From Nocardioides immobilis (GTDB lineage: Bacteria > Actinomycetota > Actinomycetes > Propionibacteriales > Nocardioidaceae), in NCBI RefSeq assembly GCF_003515065.1, contig NZ_QXGH01000014.1, forward strand, positions 1-64,000: a stretch of 64,000 nt of DNA. Direction: 5' to 3'. The position numbers were made by a program, and so were the translations under genes. The notes below the pieces were generated by a model, which saw only the letters and a list, made by a program, of their open reading frames with translations, did no database searches and was not told the DNA's origin. Shown piece by piece: positions 42,508 through 52,411 of the stretch (its first letter is position 1; every line of letters begins with the position of its first letter).

Positions 42508-43568
42508 GGACGGCCGTCCGCACCTTCGGGCCGCTGGTGGCGATCGCCGCGCTCGCGGTGCTGCTCCTGGTCGTGGCGCCCGCCGTGCTGAGCCCGTTCC
42601 GGCTCAACAACCTCGGGAAGTACTGCTGCTGGGCGATCGCGGCCGTCGGGATCGGCCTGGCGTGGGGCCGCGGCGGGATGCTGGTCATGGGCCAGGGCGT
42701 GTTCTTCGGCATCGGCGGCTACGCGATGGCGATGCACCTCAAGCTGGAGGCGGCGGGTCCGGAGGGCGTCCCCGACTTCATGATGCTGTACGGCGACGGC
42801 ACCATGCCAGTCTGGTGGGAGCCGTTCCGCAGCGGCGCGTTCACGCTGTTCGCGATCGTCGCCCTGCCTGCGGTCGCCGCCGCGATCCTCGGCTACGCGA
42901 TCTTCAAACGCCGGGTCAAGGGCGCCTACTTCGCGATCCTCACCCAGGCGCTCGCGGTCGTGTTCGCGACGCTCCTCATCGCGACCATCCAGGAGACGGG
43001 CGGCTTCAACGGGCTCAACCAGTTCACCTTCTTCTTCGGCTACAACCTCTACGACCCGGTGAACAAGAAGATGGTCTACTCGATCGCGGCTGCCTTGCTC
43101 ATCGGCTGCCTAGTCGTCGTCTGGCAGCTCTACCGCAGCCGGTTCGGGGAGCTGCTGGTCGCCACTCGGGACGCCGAGGAGCGGGTGCGGTTCCTGGGCC
43201 ACGACCCCGCCAACGTCAAGCTCGCAGCGTTCGTGATCGCCGCGGTGATGGCCAGCATCGGCGGCGCCATGTTCGCTCCGATCGCCGGCATCATCTCACC
43301 GTCGGACGTCGACGCGACCGCATCGATCTTCCTCATCGCCGGGGTCGCGCTCGGCGGCCGGGCGCTGCTGCTCGGTCCCGCTCTCGGCGCACTTGCGGTC
43401 GGCTACGGACGCTCATCACTGTCCGAGTCCTTCCCCGACCAGTGGACCTACTTCCTCGGAGCTCTGTTCATCGTGGTCATCCTGTTGTTCCCCGCCGGGC
43501 TCGGCTCGGCGTTCGGGCGGGCGGCCGCACTGGTGCCCCTTCCGCGCCGGAAGGAGACCACCTCGTGA
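42504..43568 (+). CDS. urtC: Urea ABC transporter permease UrtC
   Basis: A 354-residue branched-chain-type permease with about ten helices. WGRGGMLVMGQGVFFGIGGY near residue 53 and the late FAPIAGIISPSDVDA are typical of UrtC. It forms the channel with UrtB. Both ends overlap neighbours by 4 bases (urtB stop, urtD GTG). Confidence 0.95.
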   Translation: MRTAVRTFGPLVAIAALAVLLLVVAPAVLSPFRLNNLGKYCCWAIAAVGIGLAWGRGGMLVMGQGVFFGIGGYAMAMHLKLEAAGPEGVPDFMMLYGDGTMPVWWEPFRSGAFTLFAIVALPAVAAAILGYAIFKRRVKGAYFAILTQALAVVFATLLIATIQETGGFNGLNQFTFFFGYNLYDPVNKKMVYSIAAALLIGCLVVVWQLYRSRFGELLVATRDAEERVRFLGHDPANVKLAAFVIAAVMASIGGAMFAPIAGIISPSDVDATASIFLIAGVALGGRALLLGPALGALAVGYGRSSLSESFPDQWTYFLGALFIVVILLFPAGLGSAFGRAAALVPLPRRKETTS

Positions 43569-44362
43569 AGCTCGACCACGCGACGCCCGACGAGGTCGGC
43601 CTCGACTACCTCGAGATCAGGGACCTGACCGTCCAGTTCGACGGGTTCACGGCGGTAGACGCCGTCGACCTGACCCTGATCCAGGGCCGGGTGCACTTCC
43701 TCATCGGCCCGAACGGCGCCGGCAAGACCACGTTGGTCGATGCCGTCACGGGGCTGGTGCCCGCCACCGGTCAGGCCCGCTACCGCAACCAGAACCTGCT
43801 CGCGATGCGTTCCCACCGGATCGTGCGGGCCGGCATCGGCCGCACCTTCCAGACGGCGACCGTCTTCGAGCAGCTCAGCGTGCTCCAGAACCTCGACATC
43901 GCCGGTGGCGTCCACCGCTCCCCGTTCGCACTGCTCCGCGCGCGGCGTGGAGTGCCGTCGTACGTCGCCGACGCCCTCGAGACCGTCGGCCTCGCCGACC
44001 TGAGGGACAAGCCGGCAGGCGTGCTCGCCCACGGGCAGAAGCAGTGGCTCGAGATCGGCATGCTGCTGGTGCAGGACGCCAAGGTGATGCTCCTCGACGA
44101 GCCGGTGGCGGGGATGAGCGCCGAGGAGCGGGAGGAGACCGGCGCGCTCCTCCAACGGATCGGGAAGGAGCGCACGATCGTCGTCATCGAGCACGACATG
44201 GACTTCGTCCGCAGCTTCGCCGACGTCGTCACCGTGCTGCACGCCGGGAAGGTGCTGACCGAGGGCACCGTTGCCGAGATCCAGGCCAGTCCCGAGGTGC
44301 AGGAGATCTACCTCGGCCGCATCGTCGAAGGCGTCGTCGAGGAGGGGGCGGACCATGCTTGA
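43565..44362 (+). CDS. urtD: Urea ABC transporter ATP-binding protein UrtD
   Basis: A 265-residue ATPase of the branched-chain (LivG) type. Walker A is GPNGAGKTT, Walker B VMLLDEPVAGMS, and the UrtD-type QTATVFEQLSVLQNLDIAGG follows the Q-loop. The signature is HGQKQWLEIG, the usual degenerate form for UrtD (LAHGQKQWLEI). The GTG start at 43565 overlaps the urtC stop by 4 bases. Confidence 0.95.
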   Translation: MKLDHATPDEVGLDYLEIRDLTVQFDGFTAVDAVDLTLIQGRVHFLIGPNGAGKTTLVDAVTGLVPATGQARYRNQNLLAMRSHRIVRAGIGRTFQTATVFEQLSVLQNLDIAGGVHRSPFALLRARRGVPSYVADALETVGLADLRDKPAGVLAHGQKQWLEIGMLLVQDAKVMLLDEPVAGMSAEEREETGALLQRIGKERTIVVIEHDMDFVRSFADVVTVLHAGKVLTEGTVAEIQASPEVQEIYLGRIVEGVVEEGADHA

Positions 44363-45035
44363 GGTTCGCGACGTCACCGCCGGCTACGGCCGGACGATGG
44401 TGCTCGAGAAGGTGACCCTCGCCGTACCACCAGGAGGTGCGGTTGCGGTGATGGGCCACAACGGGGCCGGCAAGACGACGCTGCTCCGCGTCGCGGTCGG
44501 CCTGCTCCCGGTCCGCTCCGGTCGGGTCTTCCTCGACGGCGACGACGTCACGGGCCTCCGTCCGAGCGCGCGGGTACGGCGAGGCCTGGGCTACGTGCCG
44601 CAGGGACAGCAGGCCTTCCCCCAGATGACCACGCTCGAGAACCTCCGGCTGATCACCACCACCCGCGAACGGATCGACGACGTGCTCGACACGTTCCCGG
44701 CGCTCCGTGGCCTGCTCTCGCGACGCGCCGGGCTGCTCTCCGGCGGCCAGCGCCAGCAGCTGGCGATCGCCCGGACCCTGCTCACCCAGCCGCGGATGCT
44801 CATCCTCGACGAGCCGACCGAGGGCATCCAGCCCAACGTCGTCGCCGAGATCGAGGGTGTCATCAGCGCGCTCACCGAGCGTGGCGACCTGTCCGTGCTG
44901 CTCGTCGAGCAGCACGTCGGGTTCGCCCTGCGGGCCACGAGCAGCTACTGCGTGCTCGAGTCGGGGCGGATCACGTCGCGTGGTGATGGCGGGCCCGCAG
45001 CGATCGACGCCGTGCGCGCGGCGATGGCAGTGTGA
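44355..45035 (+). CDS. urtE: Urea ABC transporter ATP-binding protein UrtE
   Basis: A 226-residue LivF-type ATPase. Walker A is GHNGAGKTT, signature LSGGQRQQ, Walker B LILDEPTEGIQPN, as in UrtE. The ATG overlaps the end of urtD by 8 bases. It starts the second half of the transporter set, and urease begins 4 nt after its stop, so uptake and hydrolysis are one transcript. Confidence 0.95.
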   Translation: MLEVRDVTAGYGRTMVLEKVTLAVPPGGAVAVMGHNGAGKTTLLRVAVGLLPVRSGRVFLDGDDVTGLRPSARVRRGLGYVPQGQQAFPQMTTLENLRLITTTRERIDDVLDTFPALRGLLSRRAGLLSGGQRQQLAIARTLLTQPRMLILDEPTEGIQPNVVAEIEGVISALTERGDLSVLLVEQHVGFALRATSSYCVLESGRITSRGDGGPAAIDAVRAAMAV

Positions 45036-45039
45036 CGCC

Positions 45040-45342
45040 GTGCACCTGACCCCAGCGGACACCGAGAAGCTGTTGCTGGCCGTCGCGGGAATGGTCGCCC
45101 GTGACCGGCGCGCCCGCGGCATCCGGCTCAACTACCCGGAGACCGTGGCGCTCCTCAGCTGCTGGGTCATCGAGGAGGCCCGGGCCGGGGCGTCGGTGCT
45201 TGACCTGATGTCCCGGGGCCGCGAGGTCGTGTCCCGCGACGAGGTCATGGACGGGGTGGCGGACATGCTCGCCGACGTCCAGGTCGAGGCCACCTTCCCT
45301 GACGGCCGCAAGCTCGTCACCCTCCACCACCCGATCGCTTAG
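45040..45342 (+). CDS. ureA: Urease gamma subunit
   Basis: A 100-residue subunit, exactly the usual length for UreA. Family stretches are [39 protein letters not shown] and the C-terminal [16 protein letters not shown]. The GTG at 45040 is 4 nt after the urtE stop and yields the expected N-terminus. It forms the structural scaffold with UreB and UreC. Confidence 0.95.
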   Translation: MHLTPADTEKLLLAVAGMVARDRRARGIRLNYPETVALLSCWVIEEARAGASVLDLMSRGREVVSRDEVMDGVADMLADVQVEATFPDGRKLVTLHHPIA

Positions 45343-45351
45343 GAGCACACC

Positions 45352-45684
45352 ATGGGACTCACCACCTCCGGGCCGGGCGCGATCCGGGTCGCCGAGGGCA
45401 CGATCGTGCTCAACGGCGACCGCAGCGCCGACGAGCGCCGTCGCCTCGTCATCACCAACACCGGGGACCGGCCGGTCCAGATCGGGTCCCACATACACCT
45501 CGCCGAGGTCAACACCGCGCTGTCCTTCGATCATGCTGCCGCAGTCGGCTTCCGGCTCGACATCCCGTCCGGGACCTCGCGACGGTTCGAGCCGGGTGCC
45601 TCCCAAGAAGTCGACCTGGTCGCGCTCCGCGGCCGCCGCCTGGTCCCCGGAATCCAGGTCAAGGCTGACGGACGCCGTGGTTGA
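45352..45684 (+). CDS. ureB: Urease beta subunit
   Basis: A 110-residue subunit with the UreB pattern: [24 protein letters not shown] strand (here [20 protein letters not shown]) and [25 protein letters not shown] precedes the ATG. Its end overlaps the ureC start by 8 bases. It is slightly divergent from enteric forms but complete. Confidence 0.95.
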   Translation: MGLTTSGPGAIRVAEGTIVLNGDRSADERRRLVITNTGDRPVQIGSHIHLAEVNTALSFDHAAAVGFRLDIPSGTSRRFEPGASQEVDLVALRGRRLVPGIQVKADGRRG

Positions 45685-47383
45685 GATCAGCCGCGCGTCG
45701 TACGCGGCGCTCTACGGGCCGACCGTCGGTGACCAGGTGCGTCTCGGCGACACCGATCTGTGGATCGAGATCATCGAGGACCGCACCGTCGGTGGTGAGG
45801 AGGCGGTGTTCGGGGGTGGCAAGTCGATCCGGGAGTCGATGGCGCAGTCGACGGCCACGTCGGCCGAGGGAGCTCTCGACACCGTGATCACCAACGCGGT
45901 CGTGCTCGACCACTGGGGGATCGTGCGGACCGACGTCGGCATCAGGAACGGACGGATCGTCGGTCTCGGCCGAGCCGGCAACCCCGACGTCGCCGACGGC
46001 GTTCATCCCGACCTGCTGATCGGTCCCGGCACCGACGTGGTGTCGGGCGAGGGCAAGATCCTCACCGCAGGTGCCATCGACGTCCACGTGCACCTGCTCT
46101 CGCGCTCGCAGATCCACGAAGCGCTCGCCACAGGAATCACGACCATCGGCGGTGGCGGCACCGGGCCGTCCGAGGGATCGAAGGCCACGACCGTCACGCC
46201 AGGCAGGTGGCACCTCACCTCCGTGCACCGGGCACTCGACGACCTGCCGGTCAACGTGCTGCTGATGGGCAAGGGCAACACGGTGAGCGCCGCCGGCCTG
46301 GCCGAGCAGGCGCTCGCCGGCGCCGCGGCCTACAAGGTGCACGAGGACTGGGGATCGACGCCCGCCGCGATCGACGCCGCGCTGCGGGCAGCCGACGAGT
46401 TCGGCCTCCAGGTGGCCCTGCACTCCGACAGCCTCAACGAGGCCGGGTACGTCGACTCGACGATCGCAGCGATCGCCGGGCGCGGCATCCATGCCTTCCA
46501 CGCCGAAGGAGCCGGCGGTGGCCACGCGCCCGACATCCTGACGGTCGCCTCGCTCCCCCACGTCATCCCCGGGTCCACCAACCCCACGCTCCCCCACACC
46601 GTCAACACGGTCGCCGAGCACCTCGACATGTTGATGGTCTGCCACCACCTCAACCCGACCGTGCCCGAGGACCTCGCGTTCGCGGAGTCGCGGATCCGCG
46701 CCAGCACGATCGCCGCGGAGGACCTGCTGCACGACATCGGCGCGCTGTCGATCACGTCGTCGGACGCGCAAGCGATGGGCCGGATCGGGGAGGTGGTGTG
46801 CCGCACCTGGCAGGTCGCCCACGTCATGAAAGCCCGGTACGGCGACCACGCCGACCTCGGAGGCGGGCACGCGGACAACCTCCGGGCCATGCGCTACGTC
46901 GCGAAGTACACGATCAACCCGGCGATCGCCCACGGCATCGACCACGAGGTCGGTTCGGTCGAGCCCGGGAAGCTGGCCGACCTGGTCCTGTGGGATCCGC
47001 GCTTCTTCGGCATCCGGCCGTCCGTCGTGCTCAAGGGGGGCGCGCTGGTCTGGGGTGCACTGGGCGACCCCAACGCATCGATACCGACACCGCAACCGGT
47101 GCTGATGCGGCCGACCCTGGTGAGCGACGGCAGCCCGTACGCCTTGACCTTCGTCGCGCAGGCAGCGCTCGACGACGGTCTCGCGGGGCGGCTCGGACTC
47201 CGTCGCCGGCTGACGGCCGTCAGCGCCACGCGTGACGTCACCAAGGCGTCGATGATCAACAACGCGGCGCTCCCCCGGATCGACATCGATCCCGAGACCT
47301 TCGACATCGACGTCGAAGGTGAACGGATCGTCCCGCAGCCGGCCGAGACGCTGCCGCTCGCCCAGCTGTACGCGATGTTCTGA
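45677..47383 (+). CDS. ureC: Urease alpha (catalytic) subunit
   Basis: A 568-residue nickel amidohydrolase that splits urea to ammonia and carbamate. All active-site residues are present: His137 and His139 (DVHVH), carbamylated Lys220 and His222 (YKVHEDWG), His249, His275 ([13 protein letters not shown]), flap Cys322-His323 (MVCHHL) and Asp363 (SSDAQAMGR). The GTG at 45677 gives the expected N-terminus ([18 protein letters not shown]). The stop overlaps the ureF ATG (TGATG). Confidence 0.97.
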   Translation: MVEISRASYAALYGPTVGDQVRLGDTDLWIEIIEDRTVGGEEAVFGGGKSIRESMAQSTATSAEGALDTVITNAVVLDHWGIVRTDVGIRNGRIVGLGRAGNPDVADGVHPDLLIGPGTDVVSGEGKILTAGAIDVHVHLLSRSQIHEALATGITTIGGGGTGPSEGSKATTVTPGRWHLTSVHRALDDLPVNVLLMGKGNTVSAAGLAEQALAGAAAYKVHEDWGSTPAAIDAALRAADEFGLQVALHSDSLNEAGYVDSTIAAIAGRGIHAFHAEGAGGGHAPDILTVASLPHVIPGSTNPTLPHTVNTVAEHLDMLMVCHHLNPTVPEDLAFAESRIRASTIAAEDLLHDIGALSITSSDAQAMGRIGEVVCRTWQVAHVMKARYGDHADLGGGHADNLRAMRYVAKYTINPAIAHGIDHEVGSVEPGKLADLVLWDPRFFGIRPSVVLKGGALVWGALGDPNASIPTPQPVLMRPTLVSDGSPYALTFVAQAALDDGLAGRLGLRRRLTAVSATRDVTKASMINNAALPRIDIDPETFDIDVEGERIVPQPAETLPLAQLYAMF

Positions 47384-48039
47384 TGCACCCCGAGCTCATG
47401 CTGATGCTCCTCGCCGACGCCCGGCTGCCGGTGGCCGGTCACACCCAGTCCGGCACCGCCGAGGCCGCCCTCGCGAACGGGCTGACGGCGTACGACGTCC
47501 CGTCCTACCTCCGGACCCGGCTGCGCAGCGTGACGCTCGTCGAGGCCGGCACCGCTGTCGTCGCGCGCCACCGAGCTCAAGTCGGCGAGCCGCTGGCCGA
47601 CGTCGACGTCGCCTGGGCCGCCCGCACTCCGAGTGGCGCCCTACGCCAGTCCTCCCGCGGCCAGGGCCGAGCGCTGCGGCGGCTCGCCGAGCGGCTCTGG
47701 CCGGACGCGCTGGCGCCGGTCGGCGAGCTCCGCACGCCGTCGAGGGCGGCGGTGCTGGGAGCTGTGTCGGGCTACCTCGGCCTGGGCTCTGGTTCGCTCG
47801 CGCGGTTGGTGGGGTACGACGACGTGCAGACCGTGTGCGCGGCCGTGCTGAAGCTGGCCCCCCTCGACCCGGCGGTCGCGACCGGTTGGGTAGCCGGCGC
47901 GCTGCCCGAGATCGCCGCGCTCGCGGCCGAGGTCGCTGACCTGAAGACGCCGGACCAGATCCCGGCTGTCGGGTGCCCACAGATCGAGGCGTGGGCCGAG
48001 GCCCATGCCGTGACCAGCAGGAGGTTGTTCCGTGCCTGA
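47383..48039 (+). CDS. ureF: Urease accessory protein UreF
   Basis: A 218-residue helical chaperone component of the UreFGD complex that loads nickel into UreC. Recognisable parts are [19 protein letters not shown] near the start and [19 protein letters not shown] around residue 86. It begins within the ureC stop codon and its end overlaps the ureG start by 8 bases. Confidence 0.9.
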   Translation: MHPELMLMLLADARLPVAGHTQSGTAEAALANGLTAYDVPSYLRTRLRSVTLVEAGTAVVARHRAQVGEPLADVDVAWAARTPSGALRQSSRGQGRALRRLAERLWPDALAPVGELRTPSRAAVLGAVSGYLGLGSGSLARLVGYDDVQTVCAAVLKLAPLDPAVATGWVAGALPEIAALAAEVADLKTPDQIPAVGCPQIEAWAEAHAVTSRRLFRA

Positions 48040-48748
48040 CCACCCCGACCGTCACGAGCACGCCCCGCACGCCCACCCTGACCGCGCCCTCCGGCTCGGT
48101 GTCTGTGGTCCGGTGGGCACCGGGAAGAGCTCGCTGATCGCTCTGTTGTGCCGCGAGCTCGCCTCCTCGCTCGGACTCGCCGTCGTGACGAACGACATCT
48201 ACACCGACGAGGACGCCCGTTACCTGCGCTCGGCCGGGGTGCTGGCTCCGGACCGGATTCGAGCGGTCGAGACCGGCGCGTGCCCGCACACCGCGATCCG
48301 CGACGACATCACCGCCAACCTGCTCGCCATCGAGGAGCTCGAGGAGCAGTACGACGACCTCGACCTGGTGATGGTGGAGTCGGGGGGCGACAACCTTACG
48401 GCCACCTTCTCCCCCGCACTCGTCGACGCCCAGGTCTTCGTGCTCGACGTCGCCGGTGGCGGCGACGTGGCTCGCAAGGGTGGACCGGGGATCGAGCGCG
48501 CCGACCTCCTCATCGTCAACAAGACCGACCTGGCGCCGTACGTCGGCGTCGACGTCGCCCAGATGGTCACCGACGCCACTGCGGTGCGCGCCGACCGGCC
48601 GGTTATCGGCCTGTCCCGCTCCGACAGAGCCAGCATCGATGCGCTGCTCGCGTGGGTCAGGTCCGTGCTCGACTCCCACCGTGCGGGCACCCTCGTGCCT
48701 CGCGACCCCGGCCCGATGGCGCGCCACGTCCATGCTCACCAGCACTGA
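48032..48748 (+). CDS. ureG: Urease accessory GTPase UreG
   Basis: A 238-residue GTPase that powers nickel delivery. The P-loop GPVGTGKSS is at 26-34, the CPH nickel motif lies in [13 protein letters not shown], and [20 protein letters not shown] follows. The first 17 residues are His-rich (five His), which may buffer nickel; no ureE gene is present. The GTG start at 48032 is in the UreF tail. Confidence 0.95.
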   Translation: MPDHPDRHEHAPHAHPDRALRLGVCGPVGTGKSSLIALLCRELASSLGLAVVTNDIYTDEDARYLRSAGVLAPDRIRAVETGACPHTAIRDDITANLLAIEELEEQYDDLDLVMVESGGDNLTATFSPALVDAQVFVLDVAGGGDVARKGGPGIERADLLIVNKTDLAPYVGVDVAQMVTDATAVRADRPVIGLSRSDRASIDALLAWVRSVLDSHRAGTLVPRDPGPMARHVHAHQH

Positions 48749-49481
48749 GCGAGTCGGCCGGACACGCATCAGGGTGACCGCCGATTCGGACGGCGGTCGC
48801 TGCCGGGTGCGGACGGCCATGACCGGGTCGGACCCGACCGCAGCACTGCTGCGTCCGATGGTCCTCCACCACGACTCGGAGGCGGCCCGGATCAGCCTGG
48901 TGCCGGAAGGGGCGCTCCTGCTCGCCGACGACGCGATCGAGATCGACGTCACGGTCGACGCCGGCGTCCGGTTGGACCTGGTCGAGCCGGGCGGCACCGT
49001 GGCCTTCGACATGCGCGGTCGCCGGGCGCGGTGGGACGTCCGCATCCGGCTGGGCCGCGACGCCGTACTAACCTGGGCGGGCGAGCCGTTCGTCGTCGCT
49101 GCTGGGGCCGACGTCGCCCGCCGCTTCGACCTCGTGCTCGCCGCGGGCGCCGCAGTGGCGATCCGGGAGACCCTCGTCCTCGGTCGGTACGGCGAGGGGC
49201 CGGGCCGGATGAGCCAGCACTCCAGTGCGGTGCTCGACGGCGTGCCCGTCCTGGTCGAGGACCTTCCGCTCGACGCGACGACCGCACCGGGCCTCCTCGG
49301 CGGCCACCGGGTGCTGTGCTCGGTCCTCCTGCTGGGTCGCTCGGCACTCACGGACCCGGAGGCCGCCTCGGACCGGCTGGACCTGGAGGCAGGTGGCCAC
49401 CTCTGGCGGCGACTCGGTGCACACGCCCACGAAGCACGGCTTCCGGATGCATGGGCAGCAGCCGTGCGGGCGATCGGCTGA
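48732..49481 (+). CDS. ureD: Urease accessory protein UreD (UreH)
   Basis: A 249-residue scaffold protein that binds apo-urease and passes nickel on from UreF/UreG. Typical stretches: [20 protein letters not shown] and [14 protein letters not shown]. The ATG at 48732 overlaps ureG by 17 bases. It is the last gene of the operon and its stop is only 3 nt from the convergent gene at 49485. Confidence 0.85.
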   Translation: MLTSTERVGRTRIRVTADSDGGRCRVRTAMTGSDPTAALLRPMVLHHDSEAARISLVPEGALLLADDAIEIDVTVDAGVRLDLVEPGGTVAFDMRGRRARWDVRIRLGRDAVLTWAGEPFVVAAGADVARRFDLVLAAGAAVAIRETLVLGRYGEGPGRMSQHSSAVLDGVPVLVEDLPLDATTAPGLLGGHRVLCSVLLLGRSALTDPEAASDRLDLEAGGHLWRRLGAHAHEARLPDAWAAAVRAIG

Positions 49482-49484
49482 GTC

Positions 49485-50549
49485 TCAGTGCGCGCGTGCG
49501 ATCTGCTGCTCCACCCGGAACGCCAGGCCGTCCGCAGCAGCGACGTAGACGTCCTGGTCGAGCAGGTTGCCGTCGAGGCGCATGAGCCCACGCGGACTGG
49601 AGTAGAAGTGCCCATCGCGCATCCGCCGCACCGCACGCACGTCGATCGAGCCGCACACCTCGCCCAGCCTGGCCAGGAAGAACAGCGCCTCGTAGCACGA
49701 CTCCCCGACAGCGTTGAGCGTCGGTGCCCACCGTCCCCAGCGGGCGTAGTAGGCCCGGGCCAGCTCGGCGCTCTCCGCGGTCCCGAGGGCGTCGAAGAAC
49801 GCCGCTGCCGCATACAGGCCGTCGTTGGCAGCCGCCCCGCCTGCGAGCAGCGTGTTCTCCTCCACCGCCGGGCTGAGCCTCGGCATGGCCGCGCTGAGAC
49901 CGGACCGTCCGAACTCCCGGTTGAAGTGCACCGCGTCCTGACCCATCAGCAGCATGATCACGCCGTCCACCGGCTCCCGGGACAGGTCCGAGATCACCTG
50001 GCGGAAGTCGGTCGTCCCCAACGGCACGTAGGTCTCGCTGACGATCGACGACCGGGTGTCCTCGAGGGCGAGACGCGCGGTCGCACCGGTCACCCGCGGG
50101 AAGACGTAGTCGTTGCCGACGATCGCCCAGCGGCCGATCGAGAGCTCCTCGCGCATCCAGTGCGCAGCCGGCAACAGCTGGTTGATCGGGCGCTCACCGA
50201 TCATGAACACACCCGGGGTGGCGTCGCCGCCCTCGTGCATCGCGGCGAACGCGTAGACCACCCGTCCGCCCACGCGCCGGGTGATGGCCTGCCGGACCGC
50301 CGAGGTGTGCCAACCGGCCACGGCCTCGACCCGGCCCGCATCGACCAGGCGGCCGACCTCCGCCGCCACGACCACCGGGTCCCGACCCCCGTCGACGACG
50401 ACCAGCTCGACCTCACGCCCCGCGATCCCCGTCGCCGTGTTCAGCTGCTCGACCGCCAGCTCGCCGCACGCGAGGCACGACGGACCGTAGATGCCGGTCG
50501 GGCCCTGCAGCGGGACCACGAACGCGATCGAGAGCTGGGGGCCGGGCAA
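49485..50549 (-). CDS. Cytosolic UrtA/AmiC-like amide- or urea-binding protein
   Basis: A 354-residue type I periplasmic-binding-protein fold, related to UrtA and AmiC: FVVPLQGPTGIYGPSCLACG, VEAVAGWHTSAVRQAITRRV and WAIVGNDYVFPRVTGATARL. UrtA in this window has the parallel GSDYVFPRTANKI. The N-terminus, MPGPQLSIAFVV, is no signal peptide, so the protein stays in the cytoplasm, as do AmiC sensors. No amiR-like antiterminator gene follows; the MarR gene at 50726 is divergent. A ligand sensor for the module is inferred. Confidence 0.85.
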   Translation of the reverse strand: MPGPQLSIAFVVPLQGPTGIYGPSCLACGELAVEQLNTATGIAGREVELVVVDGGRDPVVVAAEVGRLVDAGRVEAVAGWHTSAVRQAITRRVGGRVVYAFAAMHEGGDATPGVFMIGERPINQLLPAAHWMREELSIGRWAIVGNDYVFPRVTGATARLALEDTRSSIVSETYVPLGTTDFRQVISDLSREPVDGVIMLLMGQDAVHFNREFGRSGLSAAMPRLSPAVEENTLLAGGAAANDGLYAAAAFFDALGTAESAELARAYYARWGRWAPTLNAVGESCYEALFFLARLGEVCGSIDVRAVRRMRDGHFYSSPRGLMRLDGNLLDQDVYVAAADGLAFRVEQQIARAH

Positions 50550-50725
50550 CGGACCTCCGGGCGGTGGAGGGCGGGTGCGCCTGGCGACGGTGCAAGGTGC
50601 GCTTCACCCGGAGATCCCGGGCGTCCGCCTAGGATAGGGACCGACGCGGCGGCTCGTTGCGCTGCTGACCAGAATGTGACCCATCACCGGTCGGTCCGGC
50701 TGGTGCGTGCCACCGGAGGACGGCT

Positions 50726-51136
50726 GTGACCGAGGACGCTAACGTCGATCTGTCATCCAGTCTCGCCGTGCGCCTGCGCCGGGCCGAGGCCGCGATCCGT
50801 GCGCGACTCCACCCGTTGCTCGACGACAACGGGTTGTCGATGGAGCACTGGCGCATCATCGCCGTGGTCGACGATAACCCCGGCATCAGCATGCGTTCCG
50901 TGGCGATCGCCGCGGTCGTCCCCGCCGCAACCCTCACGCGCCACATGGACAAGCTCGTCGAGCACGGCGTCGTCGTGCGCCACGTGGACCCTGCCGACAA
51001 GCGGCGCGTGGTCGCCGCGCTCTCGCCCCGGGGTCGAACGCTCGCCGCGCACCTGAGGGAACAGGAGAAATTGGCAGACATCCCGGCGAACGTCGAGCTG
51101 ACCGACAGCGATGCCGGGCTTCACTTCACGGCGTAA
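50726..51136 (+). CDS. MarR-family transcriptional regulator
   Basis: A 136-residue winged-helix regulator: SMEHWRIIAVVDDNPGISMR, then PAATLTRHMDKLVEHGVVVR with the wing DPADKRRVVAALSPRG. GGAGGA lies 6 nt before the GTG at 50726. It is divergent from the cytosolic binding protein (176 nt apart), which suggests joint control of the module; the ligand is unknown. Confidence 0.92.
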   Translation: MTEDANVDLSSSLAVRLRRAEAAIRARLHPLLDDNGLSMEHWRIIAVVDDNPGISMRSVAIAAVVPAATLTRHMDKLVEHGVVVRHVDPADKRRVVAALSPRGRTLAAHLREQEKLADIPANVELTDSDAGLHFTA

Positions 51137-51474
51137 CCCAAGTTCTCGCGAAGCTCTCGGGCAGACTTCGAGTCCCAGTAGGGGATGGGTACCTCATGTG
51201 CTCGCCTACGAATGCCCGGCACCTACTCGATGCCGCGGAGCATTGGAGAGCTCTGTCGCAAGACCGGATCGATCCGTCTGAGCGATACGGCTCGTCCGGG
51301 ATGCTCGTGAGGTAGCGCACGCCTGGAACGTCAGATCACCACCTGTTGTGTGACGTTCGCGCAACCGGCAATGGCCGGCCGTAAATGCTTGATTTCACTG
51401 GCTTGTCGGACTCACGGGCCACCGGGTGCGGGGCTACCGTTAGTGCTCCCCAACCCCGGGCGCCATGGAGAACG
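51137..51474. other. Intergenic stretch, nothing recognised
   Basis: About 340 bases between the MarR gene and the hypothetical at 51475. Short open frames on both strands have no start signal or recognisable sequence. Composition drops slightly in GC relative to the urease region. Confidence 0.45.
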
Positions 51475-51954
51475 ATGCCAGACCCCCTTTACCGCCAGCG
51501 GTACCGCGCACTCAAACTCGTGATCGAAGAGATGGACCGTCGTCGCGACGGCGTGATTCCTTCTCAGGTTGCCGAGCTCTGGGAGGTCTTCGAGGACGAC
51601 GTTGACCTCGTAGGGGCTCTGCAGATGCGCTGGTACACCCGCCTGAGTGGCCGAATCGACTTTGAACAGTCGCGGGGGCACGACCGCGATCAAGCCGTCG
51701 TGTCGGCGTGGCGGCTCACCCATGCTGAGATGCCCGGGGTGCGCATGGCGCTCGATCGACTTCTCGAAAGCCCGACATGTCCCCAGATGGGCCTGATGCT
51801 GGCCAAGGCTCAACGCAACGAGCACATCATGGTCGCGCTGTGGCCGGTCTTACCTGGTTTCACAACGACCGCGCCGCAGCGCTCGGCTCCGACCTCGAGC
51901 GCACCGCCCGCCACGTCACGCACGTCCCAGACGTTCAACGCTTCGATTCAGTGA
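51475..51954 (+). CDS. Hypothetical protein, possibly frameshifted at its C-terminus
   Basis: About 159 residues as read. The first 120 look like a coherent small protein (YRQRYRALKLVIEEMDRRRD, then LPxxVAELWEVFEDDVDLVG-type helix). Near 51835 the sense appears to move to another frame, which reads AGLTWFHNDRAAALGSDLER and TARHVTHVPDVQRFD, while the called frame turns Ser/Thr/Pro-rich. An indel near GCGCTGTGGCCGG is likely. Family unknown; it sits between the cargo and the mobilization genes. Confidence 0.55.
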   Translation: MPDPLYRQRYRALKLVIEEMDRRRDGVIPSQVAELWEVFEDDVDLVGALQMRWYTRLSGRIDFEQSRGHDRDQAVVSAWRLTHAEMPGVRMALDRLLESPTCPQMGLMLAKAQRNEHIMVALWPVLPGFTTTAPQRSAPTSSAPPATSRTSQTFNASIQ

Positions 51955-52411
51955 CGAGGCGCTGCTCCCTAGCCGCGCGACTGAGGAGAATCCTGGCAGC
52001 GTAGTCGACTGCTCGTGCTGCCACGCCGAGTCTGCTGGGTTCGCTGCGCGACCCGTGACAGATCGAGCCGATTGCGACACCTCTCGATCTCTTGCCATGC
52101 TCCTCTCGCTGATCGATGTCGCAGAACTCCCGCGCCGGGCTCAGGCGGGACACCTCCGTCGAGAACTCCACGGCATTACGCCGCTCGAGAATCAAGAGCC
52201 CACACACCGCCCGCTAAGCCCCGAATTCTCCTCCATAATTGAACGTTGACGAATATCACGTGTCGTTTAACTTTCTGCCTGCGCCGTCACTCGACACGCT
52301 TTCCTGACCCTTCAAATCGTCGGCACGCATGCTACGAAGGTTCGTAGATGGGCCGCCCGACTCGGGTGGCCCACGAGTCATTTTCGGGCGACTTGTTGGA
52401 CGTGATTGGTC
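51955..52411. other. Intergenic stretch upstream of the relaxase, candidate transfer-origin region
   Basis: About 460 bases with no supported gene and locally lower GC. MobF relaxases usually nick near their own gene, so the origin may be here. The only strong structure is the inverted repeat at 52332-52347. No nic consensus was recognised. Confidence 0.4.
52332..52347. repeat. Inverted repeat CTACGAA-GG-TTCGTAG
   Basis: A perfect 7-bp inverted repeat with a 2-nt centre, 64 nt before the relaxase start. It may be a relaxase recognition hairpin or an autoregulatory operator. Confidence 0.45.

Noticed and set aside
49485..50549. Calling this a second periplasmic urea-binding protein
   Set aside because: No signal peptide or lipobox is present; the N-terminus is a plain cytoplasmic start.
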